From contig DATKQM010000030.1 in the NCBI GenBank assembly GCA_035532735.1, forward strand, positions 1-64,000: a stretch of DNA of 64,000 nucleotides, read 5' to 3'. Source of the DNA: Chersky-840 sp035532735 (lineage in GTDB: Bacteria; Actinomycetota; Acidimicrobiia; Acidimicrobiales; UBA8190). Under the pieces are notes generated by a model. That model did no database searches. It was not told where the DNA came from and saw only the letters and a list, made by a program, of their open reading frames with translations. Positions 17,555-25,962 of the stretch are shown here, one piece after another. The translations under genes were made by a program, and so were the position numbers. Numbering within the stretch: position 1 is the stretch's first letter; each line of letters opens with the position of its first letter.

Positions 17555-18760
17555 ATGGCGCGCCCCCTCGAGGGCCTCCGGGTCATCGACGTCGGAACCA
17601 GGATCGGTGCGCCGTTCTGCGCCGGGCTCCTCGGCGAGTGGGGAGCCGACGTCATAAAGGTCGAGCAGCCCCGCGTTGGTGACTTCATGCGTACCATCGG
17701 GCCCTTCGTCGACGGCTACTCACTGTTCTGGGCGGTGGAGGGTCGAGGTCGCAAGAGCGTCACCTGCGACCTGCGCTCGCCCGAGGGTCAAGACCTCTTT
17801 CGTCGCCTGGCCTCGACGGCGGATGTTCTCTGCGAGAACTTCCGGCCCGGGACGATGGAGGAATGGGGACTAGGCCCCGCTGCGCTCGACCCCCGACTGG
17901 TCTTCGTCCGCATCAGCGCCTTCGGCCAGGACGGCCCGTACTCAGGCCGGCCCGGACTCGATCGGTTGGGTGTGGCCTACGGGGGCCTGCTCAATCTGAC
18001 CGGTGAGGCTGACCGACCACCAGTCCGTCCGGGTGTGACGGTCGCCGACCACCTCACCGGGGTGTTCGCCGCCGAGGCGGCACTCGCCGCGCTGTACCGG
18101 CGCGACACCACCGGTACGGGTACGGGAACCGGTACTGGGGGCGGCGCCGTCATCGACGCCTCGCTCTACGGGTCGGTCCTGCGTATCTTGGAATGGACGA
18201 TCCCGGCCTACGACCGTCTGGGGAGGATCCGTGGTCGTGAAGGCAACCGCCTGTCGAACTCGGCTCCGCTCGACAACTATCCGACAGCGGACGGGAACTA
18301 CGTCTGCGTGGTGGCCGGAGGTGACGCCAACTTCGCCCGCCTGTGCCGAGCCATGGGTCGCCTCGACCTGCTCGAGGACCCCCGCTTCACCACCCTGGCC
18401 GACCGGGCTCGCAACGGCGACACCATCAACGCCTTGGTGGCGCAGTGGACCTCGACACAGAGCGCAGCCGAGGTGGAGGGGGCATGTGTCGCCCACGACG
18501 TACCGGTGGCGACGGCCTATAACGCTCGGGACATCGCCCTCGACCCCCATTTCGAAGCCCGCCACGATCTCGTCGCCGTCGACGACCCGGTCCTCGGACC
18601 GATCCGCCAACAGTCGCCCTATCCGAGGCTCGTGGGGGAGACCGCACCCGTGCCCTCCGGAGCGCCCACACTCGGGGCGGACAATCACCAGGTGTGGTGC
18701 GACCTCGTGGGCTTGTCGTCATCAGAATTGGAAGACCTTCGAGCCAAGGGAATCGTGTGA
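17555..18760 (+). CDS. CaiB/BaiF-type (family III) CoA-transferase
   Basis: A 401-residue family III CoA-transferase. Landmarks are LEGLRVIDVGTRIGAPFC, LGEWGADVIKVEQP, and SAFGQDGPYSGRPGLDRLG. The segment that usually carries the catalytic Asp/Glu reads IDASLYGSVLRIL, with Gly where other members have Asp or Glu, so activity is in question. A Thr-Gly run (GTGTGTG) is encoded by six-base repeats at 18113-18136 in a surface loop. The ATG at 17555 gives the normal N-terminus and lies seven bases after the crotonase stop. The family exchanges CoA between acyl groups such as carnitine, bile acids or racemised branched acids. Confidence 0.86.
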   Translation: MARPLEGLRVIDVGTRIGAPFCAGLLGEWGADVIKVEQPRVGDFMRTIGPFVDGYSLFWAVEGRGRKSVTCDLRSPEGQDLFRRLASTADVLCENFRPGTMEEWGLGPAALDPRLVFVRISAFGQDGPYSGRPGLDRLGVAYGGLLNLTGEADRPPVRPGVTVADHLTGVFAAEAALAALYRRDTTGTGTGTGTGGGAVIDASLYGSVLRILEWTIPAYDRLGRIRGREGNRLSNSAPLDNYPTADGNYVCVVAGGDANFARLCRAMGRLDLLEDPRFTTLADRARNGDTINALVAQWTSTQSAAEVEGACVAHDVPVATAYNARDIALDPHFEARHDLVAVDDPVLGPIRQQSPYPRLVGETAPVPSGAPTLGADNHQVWCDLVGLSSSELEDLRAKGIV

Positions 18761-18788
18761 GCGCTGAGCCCCATCAAGGACGGTCGAT

Positions 18789-20024
18789 GTGAGAGCCCTG
18801 GTGTTCGGCACCGCGCCCGCACCCGACGAAGCCCGGCCACAACCCACTGACGACCTCGAACGGATGTTGGCATCGTTGCCGTTCGGGCTTCACGTCGTCG
18901 AGGACGCCCGACCCCCGCGCCCGGACTGGGTGGTCACGAGGCCGATCCTGTCGGGCATCTGCGGGTCCGACGCCAAGTTGGTCCTCGGCGACTTCGGCGA
19001 AGGTGACATCGACAATCCCATGTCCGCCTTCTCGTCACTCCCCCATGTGCCGGGCCACGAGGTGGTGGCCGAGGTCATCGAGCTCGGGCCGGCCGCGCAG
19101 GGCCTCGAGGTCGGGGACCGGGTGGTCCTGAACCCGTGGCTCACGTGCGCCCCGCGCGGTGTCGAGCCGATGTGTCCCCCGTGTCAGGCGGGCGACCTGA
19201 ACCTGTGTTGGAGCTTCACCCGCGGCGCCCTCGGGCCCGGCGTCCATGTGGGCGTGACCACTGACGCCCCCGGGGCCTGGGCAGACCTCCTCGCTGCCCA
19301 CGACTCGATGCTGATCCCTGTCCCCGCCAACGTGTCGGACACCTTGGCGGTGCTGGCCGACCCCTTCTCGGTGTCGATGCACGCCATCTTGCGCCATCCC
19401 CCGCCGCCCGGGGGCAAAGCCCTCGTCTACGGCGCCGGTGCGCTGGGCGTCACCAGTGTCGCCGCGTTGCGCGCCCTGTTCCCCGACGTCGAGGTTGCCG
19501 TCGTGGCGCGCTTCGCCGCCCAGGCCGCATTCGCCACCCGACTCGGCGCCAGCAAGGTGGTCGAGCACGAGCCGCGCCTCGCCGTGGTCGAAGAGCTGGC
19601 CGAGTGGTCCGGCGGCGTCCTCCACAAGCCCTTCGACGGGCTCCCTGTGGCTCACCCGGGAGGGATCGACGTCGTCTACGACACCATCGCCAGGCCCGAG
19701 ACTCTCGAAGTCGGGGTACGGGTGCTCGCCGAGCGCGGCACCCTCGTCCAAAGTGGTGTCTCGACCCCGGGACGATGGGAGTGGACGCCGATCTACTTCA
19801 AGGAGCTCACCATCGCCGGGTCCAACGCCTTCGGGATGGAGGAGATCGACGGGGTGCGCAAGCACGCCATCGCCCATTACCTCGACATGACAGCCTCGGG
19901 ACGGGTGGACCTCACCGGCATGTTGACGCACCGATTCCCCCTCGATCGTTGGTGGGACGCACTGCGAGCCATTGCCCGGCAGGACGAGAGTGGAGCGATC
20001 AAGGTCGCCTTCGAGGCATCCTGA
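18789..20024 (+). CDS. Zinc-dependent medium-chain alcohol dehydrogenase
   Basis: A 411-residue MDR enzyme. Cys58 in SGICGSD and GHE at 89-91 give the catalytic zinc site, and Cys120, Cys129, Cys132 and Cys140 the structural zinc site. The dinucleotide motif appears as VYGAGALGVTSV. The GTG at 18789 follows AAGGACGG. An acidic N-terminal insert precedes the zinc residues. It would oxidise an alcohol or reduce a ketone with NAD(P). It follows the CaiB-type gene by 28 bases. Confidence 0.87.
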   Translation: MRALVFGTAPAPDEARPQPTDDLERMLASLPFGLHVVEDARPPRPDWVVTRPILSGICGSDAKLVLGDFGEGDIDNPMSAFSSLPHVPGHEVVAEVIELGPAAQGLEVGDRVVLNPWLTCAPRGVEPMCPPCQAGDLNLCWSFTRGALGPGVHVGVTTDAPGAWADLLAAHDSMLIPVPANVSDTLAVLADPFSVSMHAILRHPPPPGGKALVYGAGALGVTSVAALRALFPDVEVAVVARFAAQAAFATRLGASKVVEHEPRLAVVEELAEWSGGVLHKPFDGLPVAHPGGIDVVYDTIARPETLEVGVRVLAERGTLVQSGVSTPGRWEWTPIYFKELTIAGSNAFGMEEIDGVRKHAIAHYLDMTASGRVDLTGMLTHRFPLDRWWDALRAIARQDESGAIKVAFEAS

Positions 20025-20052
20025 GCCCCTCGGTGACTACGATGCCCCGGAA

Positions 20053-20841
20053 ATGGGACCGGCTTCCACGCCGAGCGCCCCAACCGGGCCTGACCCGGTG
20101 AGCAACGGGGGCGCGAAGAGCGGCACGAACGGAAAAGGGGCTGCGTCCCGCGGCGCCAAGGTGGCGGTCGTGGCCGGGGAGCCCGCCAGCAAGCGCGCCC
20201 TGCGGTCCCAGGGTCGAAAGACCATGCGTAAGCTCCTCGACGCGGCCATGGTCGTCTTCGCACGCCGGGGATACCACGCGGCGCGGGTCGACGACATCGT
20301 CAAGGTGGCGCGGACCTCGCACGGCACCTTCTACCTGTACTTCTCCAACAAGGAAGACCTCCTGCGCGCCCTCGTGGGAGAAGCGGGCGAGGTCGTCGCC
20401 GCCCTCGACAACGCCCTGGGCCCGGTGGGACCGGACGCGGCCGGATGGCAGGAGCTGCGGACCTGGATGGAGCGGTTCTCCGAAGCCTGGCAGCGCTACG
20501 CCCCCGTGCTGCGCGCCTGGACCGACCTCGTGATGAGCGACACCGAGCTCGGGGCTCAGGCTCATGCAGCCGCGGGCGGGGTCGCCCAGACCCTGGCGGC
20601 GCGCATCGACGGGGCAGGCCCGCACCCCGGCATCGATCCCAACGCCGCGGCCGAAGCCGTGGTGGCCATGGTCGACCGATTCCATCAACTCCGACAGTTC
20701 GCCGGCGAACCTGTCGACGCGTCGGCTCTCGACACCCTCACCACGATGGTCCACAGAGCGCTCTTCGGAGGCGGACCACCGCCCGCGCACGTGTTGTCGG
20801 GCGGCGGCGACAAGGACCACAAGGACACCGACACGACGTAG
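20053..20841 (+). CDS. TetR family transcriptional regulator
   Basis: A 262-residue regulator with an unusually long, Gly/Ser/Ala-rich N-terminal arm of about 45 residues. The TetR DNA-binding domain follows: TMRKLLDAAMVVFARRGYHA, then VDDIVKVARTSHGTFYLYFSNKEDLL at about 79-104. The C-terminal half is helical and would bind a ligand, plausibly an acyl-CoA or acid. ATG 20053 is preferred; a GTG at 20098 would shorten the arm. It lies 28 bp after the dehydrogenase gene. It is one of two TetR proteins in the window and a candidate for the factor that reads CTGAC-N6-GTCAG (inference only). Confidence 0.88.
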   Translation: MGPASTPSAPTGPDPVSNGGAKSGTNGKGAASRGAKVAVVAGEPASKRALRSQGRKTMRKLLDAAMVVFARRGYHAARVDDIVKVARTSHGTFYLYFSNKEDLLRALVGEAGEVVAALDNALGPVGPDAAGWQELRTWMERFSEAWQRYAPVLRAWTDLVMSDTELGAQAHAAAGGVAQTLAARIDGAGPHPGIDPNAAAEAVVAMVDRFHQLRQFAGEPVDASALDTLTTMVHRALFGGGPPPAHVLSGGGDKDHKDTDTT

Positions 20842-20843
20842 AC

Positions 20844-20862
20844 GAGCGGCTTTCACCCGCTC
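20844..20862. terminator. Hairpin between convergent genes
   Basis: GAGCGG (20844-20849) and CCGCTC (20857-20862) form a six-pair stem with a seven-base loop in the 37-bp gap between the tetR gene and the convergent CMD-like gene. There is no T-tract, so intrinsic termination is only possible. Confidence 0.35.
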
Positions 20863-20878
20863 AGGCGCGTCCGACGTC

Positions 20879-21286
20879 TTAGGTCGGTGGACGCCGGTGT
20901 TTTCCTCGTTCATCGACCGGCGACGAACCTCGTTCCCAGCCGCGACGAGCCCAGGGAAGTGCTTCGACCACTCGGAGGATCCCGAAAGCCGGCTGGGTCA
21001 ACACGATGCTGCCGGCGATCTCCTCCCAGGTCGCACCGACCTCCGCCGCCAGCATGGCGTGGCGTTGGACGCCTGGGGGATTCCGGATGATGACGGTGCA
21101 CACCATGCGGATGAGTTCATGGGTCTTTCTGTCCGGGGCACGCAGGGAGTCGATCTGTGCCAACCAGGCGTTCTGGGCGTCGTGCAACCCTGGCGCGAAG
21201 GCGTGGAGCTCAGCTTCGAAGGGAAACACCCAGTCGTCGCCCGCACCTGCGAGGTCGTCGTCATCTTCATGAGACTCGGGGCTCAC
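20879..21286 (-). CDS. Carboxymuconolactone decarboxylase/AhpD-like protein
   Basis: A 135-residue helical protein. The CMD-family core is RKTHELIRMVCTVIIRNPPG, followed by VQRHAMLAAEVGATWEEIAG and IVLTQPAFGILRVVEALP. The CxxC pair of AhpD is absent, so it is unlikely to be a peroxidase reductant. CMD relatives lacking Cys catalyse lactone decarboxylation or have unknown roles. GTG 21286 is chosen because AGGAGG lies seven bases upstream. The N-terminus is acidic. Function is uncertain. Confidence 0.75.
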   Translation of the reverse strand: MSPESHEDDDDLAGAGDDWVFPFEAELHAFAPGLHDAQNAWLAQIDSLRAPDRKTHELIRMVCTVIIRNPPGVQRHAMLAAEVGATWEEIAGSIVLTQPAFGILRVVEALPWARRGWERGSSPVDERGKHRRPPT

Positions 21287-21393
21287 TGCTCCACCTCCTG
21301 GCCACAGCATGGCAGAGCACCCCAGCCACTCCCAACCGGGCGGCAGAGGGCCTCAGGTCGGTCCAGCTGTCGGGTCGGGTGTCGGTTCAGCCG

Positions 21394-22797
21394 TCAAGGG
21401 CCGAAGGCGAGAAAACGCGCATAGCGCTCCGAGGCTGCCGCGGCCCACCGCGCGTCGGGCTCCACCCGTCGCCCCGCACGCGCCCATCGCTGGGCTCCGT
21501 CGAGCGATGACTCGAGCCCCGCGGTCCAGCGGGCGATATACGCGGCGCCGAGGGCGGATCCCTCGGCGACCCCCACGGTGTCGACGGGGAGACCAGTCGC
21601 ATCGGCGACGCCCTGCATCCACGCTGTGACGTGGGTACCGCCTCCGCTCGCCACGACACGACGGGCCGTGATCCCGGCTCGGTCCAGCATATGTCGGATG
21701 ACGAAACCACTCGCCTCGTAGGCAGCGCGCTCCACCGCTTGCGCGTCGTGGGTCATGTCGAGGTCATGGAGACCGGCTCGCAAGGTGGTGTCGTGATACG
21801 GCGCGCGCTCACCGCGCAGATATGGCGTCCACACCGGCACGCGGCCAGGGTCACCCCCACGCTCCGGCTCGACGGCCGAGCCCGCTGTCTCGACCTCGGT
21901 TGATCGCCGTCGAGGCATGGGCCGCTTGGCACCCTCGAGCATGGCACGGGCCCAGTCCACGAAGAGGGCCCCGGCATTACTCGGACCACCCACGAGAACC
22001 TTGCCGGCCGCGGTGTGGGGAAGCGTCCATAATCCCGGGGCCTCGACCCAGTCGTCGACCACGGCCCACACGATGAGTGTCGCTCCGAAGATCACGAGAA
22101 CGTCGCCGGACTGCGTCGCGCCCGAGACGATCTGGTCGCACAACGCGTCGACGGTACCCGCCGCCAGCACGGCGTCTGAGCCGGTGACCGTTCCCGCCGG
22201 CTGGCCCATGGGCACGACAACCGGGAGTTGCTCCACCGCGACGCCGAACTTCGCCAACACGTCGTCGTTCCAGTGGTTCCCGGTCCGCATCGAGCCCATG
22301 CAGATGGCGGTACCGGTGTCGATGGCCGGAATCCGACCGAGCGCGTAGTTGGCCACCGCCTGTGCAGGCCAGTAGCCGCGGGCTTCGGGCACTTCGTGCA
22401 CGGCCCAACGCACGAATCCCCCCGCATCGGGCATGACCGAGTCCGTGTCGCTCGCATCGGCTCCGGCGATCTCGCGACCCCGCGCGTCGCCGTAGAGGAG
22501 GCCCGGCGACCGGGGGATGCCGCGCCGGTCCACGGCAGCGAGAGACGGCACCATGCTCGTGACACAGACCCCGGCGAGCTCGCCCACTCCTTGTGCCACC
22601 TGGGCGAGCGCTCGCAGAGGTCCACGCCGCCAGGCTCGCCCGGCATCGTGCTCGAGCTGGTCCGGGGCCGGCGTCATGAGGCGGTGGGGAATGCGGACTC
22701 GGGCCAGCACCGCCCCGTTCTCGTCGGCGGCGACGGCTTTGACGGCCGTCGTCCCGATGTCGATACCCACTGTGACCGAACCTGACACGACCGTCAT
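21394..22797 (-). CDS. FGGY-family carbohydrate kinase
   Basis: A 467-residue kinase resembling xylulokinase/gluconokinase-type enzymes. The N-terminal phosphate motif is GIDIGTTAVKAV (about 11-22), and the C-terminal ATP region reads VVASGGGTHVTAWMQGVADATGLPV. DALCDQIVSGATQSGDVLVIFGAT covers the hinge. The ATG overlaps an operator-like site, and CATAAT lies eight bases upstream, suggesting a leaderless transcript. It is divergent from a 2-hydroxyacid dehydrogenase gene; such pairs elsewhere process sugars or sugar acids. It is out of theme with the lipid genes around it. Confidence 0.85.
   Translation of the reverse strand: MTVVSGSVTVGIDIGTTAVKAVAADENGAVLARVRIPHRLMTPAPDQLEHDAGRAWRRGPLRALAQVAQGVGELAGVCVTSMVPSLAAVDRRGIPRSPGLLYGDARGREIAGADASDTDSVMPDAGGFVRWAVHEVPEARGYWPAQAVANYALGRIPAIDTGTAICMGSMRTGNHWNDDVLAKFGVAVEQLPVVVPMGQPAGTVTGSDAVLAAGTVDALCDQIVSGATQSGDVLVIFGATLIVWAVVDDWVEAPGLWTLPHTAAGKVLVGGPSNAGALFVDWARAMLEGAKRPMPRRRSTEVETAGSAVEPERGGDPGRVPVWTPYLRGERAPYHDTTLRAGLHDLDMTHDAQAVERAAYEASGFVIRHMLDRAGITARRVVASGGGTHVTAWMQGVADATGLPVDTVGVAEGSALGAAYIARWTAGLESSLDGAQRWARAGRRVEPDARWAAAASERYARFLAFGP
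22782..22797. promoter_or_regulatory. CTGAC-N6-GTCA(T) site over the kinase start codon
   Basis: CTGACACGACCGTCAT differs from consensus by one base and covers the ATG of the FGGY kinase gene. The overlap with coding sequence makes chance more likely than for the other sites. Its place in a divergent promoter fits the pattern. Confidence 0.35.
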
Positions 22798-22839
22798 GAT
22801 CGGCCATTATGAATGAGTTGGGCGCCCCAAGGAGGATCG

Positions 22840-23823
22840 ATGGATCGGACCCGCCCTCGGGCGCTTGTGACCTCCCCCGTTCGGGGTCCCGGGGTCGAGT
22901 TGTTGGGTGAGCTCGCTGACCTCGTCATCGACCCGTGGATCGACCACCAACCCCTCCGCATCTACAACGCCGAACAGCTGGCAGAGAGAGCCGCGGCCGA
23001 AGGCGCCACCATCCTCATGGTCGAAGCCGACCGCTGCGCCGGGCCCGTCTTCGACCTCCCCCTGGTGGCGGTGGCGAGCACCCGGGGTGACCCCAACAAC
23101 GTCGACATCGACGCGGCCACGGCCGCCGGTGTGCCGGTGTTGCGGGCTCCTGCTCGCAATGCCGACGCCGTCGCCGAGATCGGGGTGGCACTCCTCTTCG
23201 CGGCCACCCGAGGCGTGCTCGGGGCGGACCACGACGTCCGCACCGGCGAGGTCTACAAGGACGGAACCATCCCCTATCAGCGCTTCCGGGCCTGGCAGCT
23301 GGCAGGCAGAACGGCCGGGCTGGTCGGCCTCGGAGCCGTGGGCCGGGCCCTGCGCTGGCGCCTCGAAGGCCTCGGCATGAACGTCGTCGCCTATGACCCC
23401 TACGCGGCGGACGCCACTCACAGCCTCGAGCAACTCCTCGAGGCATCCGACGTGGTGTCGCTGCACGCGCCGGTCACCGAAGAGACCGCCGGAATGATCG
23501 GGCCGGCTCAGTTCGCGGCCATGCGTGACGGCGTCGTCTTCCTGAACACCGCTCGCGCCCAGCTCCACGACGGCGATGCCCTCGTGGCTGCGCTGCGATC
23601 GGGGAAGGTGGCTGCGGCGGGGCTCGACCATTTTGTGGGCGAGCACCTTCCCACCGACCACCCCCTCACGACCTTCCCGAACGTGGTCCTCACCCCGCAC
23701 ATCGGCGGTGCCACCTACAACACCGAGGTCAATCACACCCAGACCATCGCCGACGACCTGTGCCGACTGCTGGCGGGCGCCTCGCCGCGCAACATCGTGA
23801 ACCCCGACGTCCTGAAGCACTGA
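22840..23823 (+). CDS. D-2-hydroxyacid dehydrogenase (phosphoglycerate dehydrogenase-like)
   Basis: A 327-residue NAD enzyme. GLGAVG is at 153-158, and the catalytic set is Arg229 (NTARAQL), the acid near Asp253 (GLDHF) and His277 (PHIGG). GDPNNVDIDAATAAGVPVL and APARNADAVAEIG are typical of the SerA/glyoxylate reductase branch. The ATG at 22840 has AAGGAGG five bases before it. The gene is divergent from the FGGY kinase and is followed by a FadE gene. Substrate unknown; a sugar acid is plausible from the neighbouring kinase. Confidence 0.87.
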   Translation: MDRTRPRALVTSPVRGPGVELLGELADLVIDPWIDHQPLRIYNAEQLAERAAAEGATILMVEADRCAGPVFDLPLVAVASTRGDPNNVDIDAATAAGVPVLRAPARNADAVAEIGVALLFAATRGVLGADHDVRTGEVYKDGTIPYQRFRAWQLAGRTAGLVGLGAVGRALRWRLEGLGMNVVAYDPYAADATHSLEQLLEASDVVSLHAPVTEETAGMIGPAQFAAMRDGVVFLNTARAQLHDGDALVAALRSGKVAAAGLDHFVGEHLPTDHPLTTFPNVVLTPHIGGATYNTEVNHTQTIADDLCRLLAGASPRNIVNPDVLKH

Positions 23824-23852
23824 GCTCCTGAGCACTGACGTCCTGAACTACA
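23809..23852. repeat. Imperfect tandem repeat spanning a stop codon
   Basis: Three imperfect copies, beginning gtcctgaagcactga, gctcctgagcactgac and gtcctgaactaca, run through the end of the hydroxyacid dehydrogenase gene. The first two copies place TGA codons 15 bases apart in the same frame, giving a second in-frame stop. Confidence 0.7.
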
Positions 23853-23861
23853 GAGGGAAAC

Positions 23862-25058
23862 GTGGACTTCTCCTATACCGACGAGGACGACGCCTTCCGA
23901 GCCGAGCTGCGCGAGTGGCTGGACGCCAACCTGCCCGAATTCATGGCATCGGGGGAGATCGGCGACGAGAACAACCCCGACCGCCGAACCATGCTCCGGC
24001 GCCAGGCGTGGCAGCGCTGCCTGCACGGGGGCCGGTGGGCGGCGATCAACTGGCCGAAGTCCTGGGGAGGCCGAGAGGCCACGGTCATGCAGAACACCAT
24101 CTACTCCGAGGAGATGGCCCGGGCCAAGACCCCTGGCATCTACAACGCCAACGGTTTGTGGCAGATCGGCCCCATGATCCTGCGCTGGGGAACCGAGGAA
24201 CAACAAAAGATGTGGCTGCCGGGGATCCTCAACGCAGATGTCCACTGGTGCCAGGGGTTCACCGAGCCCGAAGCCGGCTCCGACCTTGCCAACCTCCGCA
24301 CGCTCGCAGTCCTAGATGGCGACGAATACGTCGTCACCGGCCGCAAGATCTGGATCTCGACTGCCCATCTCGCCAAGTGGGGCTTGTTCCTCGTCCGAAC
24401 AGATCCCACGGCCATCGAACGCGGGGTCAAGCACGAAGGGATCACGGCGCTCATCGTCGACATGGAGTTGCCAGGCATCGAAGTCAACGTGATCCGTGAC
24501 ATCACCGGCGGAGAGTTGTTCTGTGAGGTGAACTTTGACGGGGCTCGCGTGCCCGCCGCCTACCGACTCGGCCAAGAGAACCAAGGTTGGAATGTGGCCA
24601 TGGGAACGCTCGCCAACGAACGGGTAGGGACATCGGGGCTGTCGGTGTCGATGCGAATCGAGCTCGATAATCTCATCGCCACGGCGCGTAAGAACAATCC
24701 CGAAGCACTCGAGGACCCCGGCATCCGCGATCGGATCGCCCGCCTGTGGACCCAGCTCGAGCTCACCCGCCTGTTGAACGCCCGGGCTCTCTCGAAGGTC
24801 TTGAAGGGCGAGAAGAACTGGCCCGAGGTGCCACTGGCCAAGTTGCAGTGGAGCTACCTCTCACAGACCATCGCCGAGCTCGGCGTGGACATCCTCGGGG
24901 CGTCGGGTGTCTTGGCGCGCGGCGGCCCCGATGCGGTGGACAAAGGCCATTGGAGCCACAACTACGTCTGGCAGCGCTACACGTCGATCGGCGCAGGGAC
25001 GACCGAGGTCCAGAAGAACATCATCGCCGACCGCGCCATCAAAATGCCTCGACGCTGA
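23862..25058 (+). CDS. Acyl-CoA dehydrogenase (FadE family)
   Basis: A 398-residue FAD enzyme. The signature WCQGFTEPEAGSDLANL and RKIWISTAHLAKWG are clear, and the C-terminus reads SIGAGTTEVQKNIIADRAIKMPR, again without the Glu of YEGT. It belongs to a different subgroup from the 9494 and 15413 proteins (GGREATVMQNTIYSEEMAR). The GTG at 23862 follows GAGGGAAAC. It stands between the hydroxyacid dehydrogenase gene and a stop-derived repeat array. Confidence 0.9.
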   Translation: MDFSYTDEDDAFRAELREWLDANLPEFMASGEIGDENNPDRRTMLRRQAWQRCLHGGRWAAINWPKSWGGREATVMQNTIYSEEMARAKTPGIYNANGLWQIGPMILRWGTEEQQKMWLPGILNADVHWCQGFTEPEAGSDLANLRTLAVLDGDEYVVTGRKIWISTAHLAKWGLFLVRTDPTAIERGVKHEGITALIVDMELPGIEVNVIRDITGGELFCEVNFDGARVPAAYRLGQENQGWNVAMGTLANERVGTSGLSVSMRIELDNLIATARKNNPEALEDPGIRDRIARLWTQLELTRLLNARALSKVLKGEKNWPEVPLAKLQWSYLSQTIAELGVDILGASGVLARGGPDAVDKGHWSHNYVWQRYTSIGAGTTEVQKNIIADRAIKMPRR

Positions 25059-25065
25059 GTCCAGA

Positions 25066-25149
25066 GGCCGGGTCACAGCGGCCGGGTCACAGAGGCCGGA
25101 TCACAGAGCCTCGGTCACATCGCCTGGATCACAGAGCCTGGGTCAACGA
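25066..25149. repeat. Six degenerate 14-bp tandem repeats between convergent genes
   Basis: Units of 14 bp (25066, 25080, 25094, 25108, 25122, 25136) fill the gap between the FadE gene and the convergent glyoxalase-like gene. On the minus strand nearly every unit ends in TGTGA and resembles the last codons plus stop of the glyoxalase-like gene. With a 14-base period the successive TGAs fall in all three frames. Confidence 0.85.
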
Positions 25150-25503
25150 CAGCACGTTGCCGTCGGGGTCGGTGAACCAGGCCACCCGGGCTCCGCTCGG
25201 AGACGCCCACACACCGATGTCGTCCTGGTCCATCCCGGGGAATCGCTCGAAGATGACACCCGCGGCGCTCAGTGCCCTCACCGTCGCCACGATGTCGTCG
25301 ACGATCCAGCCGAGCACGGTGTAGGGAGCCGACCGGATCTCGCCTACCGGCGTCACCCGGAGTTGGGTGCCATTCGCATCGAAGACGCATGCAAAGGGGC
25401 CCTCCTCGATCACGGACAACCCCACGACCGCGGCGTAAAAGGCGCGGGCCCGGTCGAGGTCGGTCGTCGCCACGAATGCCACCAGGTCACTCGATCCCAG
25501 CAT
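25129..25503 (-). CDS. Glyoxalase/VOC superfamily protein
   Basis: A 124-residue single VOC domain. FVATTDLDRARAFYAAVVGL opens the first beta-alpha-beta-beta-beta unit and WFTDPDGNVLSL closes the second. VOC proteins bind a divalent metal and include glyoxalases, epimerases, dioxygenases and resistance proteins. ATG 25503 has GGGAGG upstream; a longer frame to 25548 is less likely. Its stop lies inside the 14-bp repeat array. Specific function cannot be assigned. Confidence 0.82.
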   Translation of the reverse strand: MLGSSDLVAFVATTDLDRARAFYAAVVGLSVIEEGPFACVFDANGTQLRVTPVGEIRSAPYTVLGWIVDDIVATVRALSAAGVIFERFPGMDQDDIGVWASPSGARVAWFTDPDGNVLSLTQAL

Positions 25504-25588
25504 CGGTCGTCCTCCCGCCGGGGAGCGTAGGTCCTGGTCAAGAGGCAAAGGGGCGGATATTGCCCCGGTGCAGAGTCATGTCGGCCAA

Positions 25589-25618
25589 TTGTCACTTGTC
25601 ACTTGTCACTTACGTAAG
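25589..25618. promoter_or_regulatory. TTGTCAC repeats and palindrome before arsR-type gene
   Basis: Three tandem ttgtcac units (25589-25609) run into a perfect 10-bp palindrome, CTTACGTAAG (25609-25618). A further CTTAC lies a few bases on. The block is 20-50 bp before the ArsR-type start and is AT-richer than its surroundings, as expected for a self-regulated promoter. Confidence 0.5.
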
Positions 25619-25638
25619 GATCTGCTTACATTCTGTGT

Positions 25639-25962
25639 GTGGACGCCGCTCTCCGAGCCATCGCCGAGCCTCATCGACGGGAGATCCTCCGACTCGTCAG
25701 CGAGGACGAACTCGCCGCCGGGGAGATCGCGTCGCACTTCGAGCTGAGCCGCCCGGCGGTGTCCCAGCATCTCCGGGTACTCGTCGAGGCCGGCCTCCTG
25801 GAGAGTCGTCGAGACGCGACCCGGATCATCTACCGGGCCCGACCCGAAGGGCTCGACGAGCTGCGTGAGTACCTCGAGGTGTTCTGGGCGACCGGACTGC
25901 GCCGCCTGAAGCGGGCAGTAGAGCGAGACATGGAGGACAGCGAACGTGCCAGCAGGCGATGA
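25639..25962 (+). CDS. ArsR-family winged-helix regulator
   Basis: A 107-residue regulator. IAEPHRREILRLVSEDEL, then IASHFELSRPAVSQHLRVLVEAGLL is the helix-turn-helix region, and SRRDATRIIYRARPEGL the wing. No metal-binding Cys cluster is seen. Regulators of this subtype are commonly found with SRPBCC (AHSA1) genes, as here: its 3' end overlaps the next gene by 17 bases. The palindromic block just upstream is a plausible self-operator. Confidence 0.88.
   Translation: MDAALRAIAEPHRREILRLVSEDELAAGEIASHFELSRPAVSQHLRVLVEAGLLESRRDATRIIYRARPEGLDELREYLEVFWATGLRRLKRAVERDMEDSERASRR

Noticed and set aside
18113..18136. Six-base repeats as a possible phase-variation tract
   Set aside because: The unit is a multiple of three, so copy-number change would not switch the frame, and the copies are imperfect.
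25066..25149. CRISPR-like array
   Set aside because: Units are 14 bp, contiguous and without spacers, so it is a tandem repeat.
25589..25609. TTGTCAC repeats as CTGAC-N6-GTCAG relatives
   Set aside because: They are direct repeats with no inverted partner at the required spacing.
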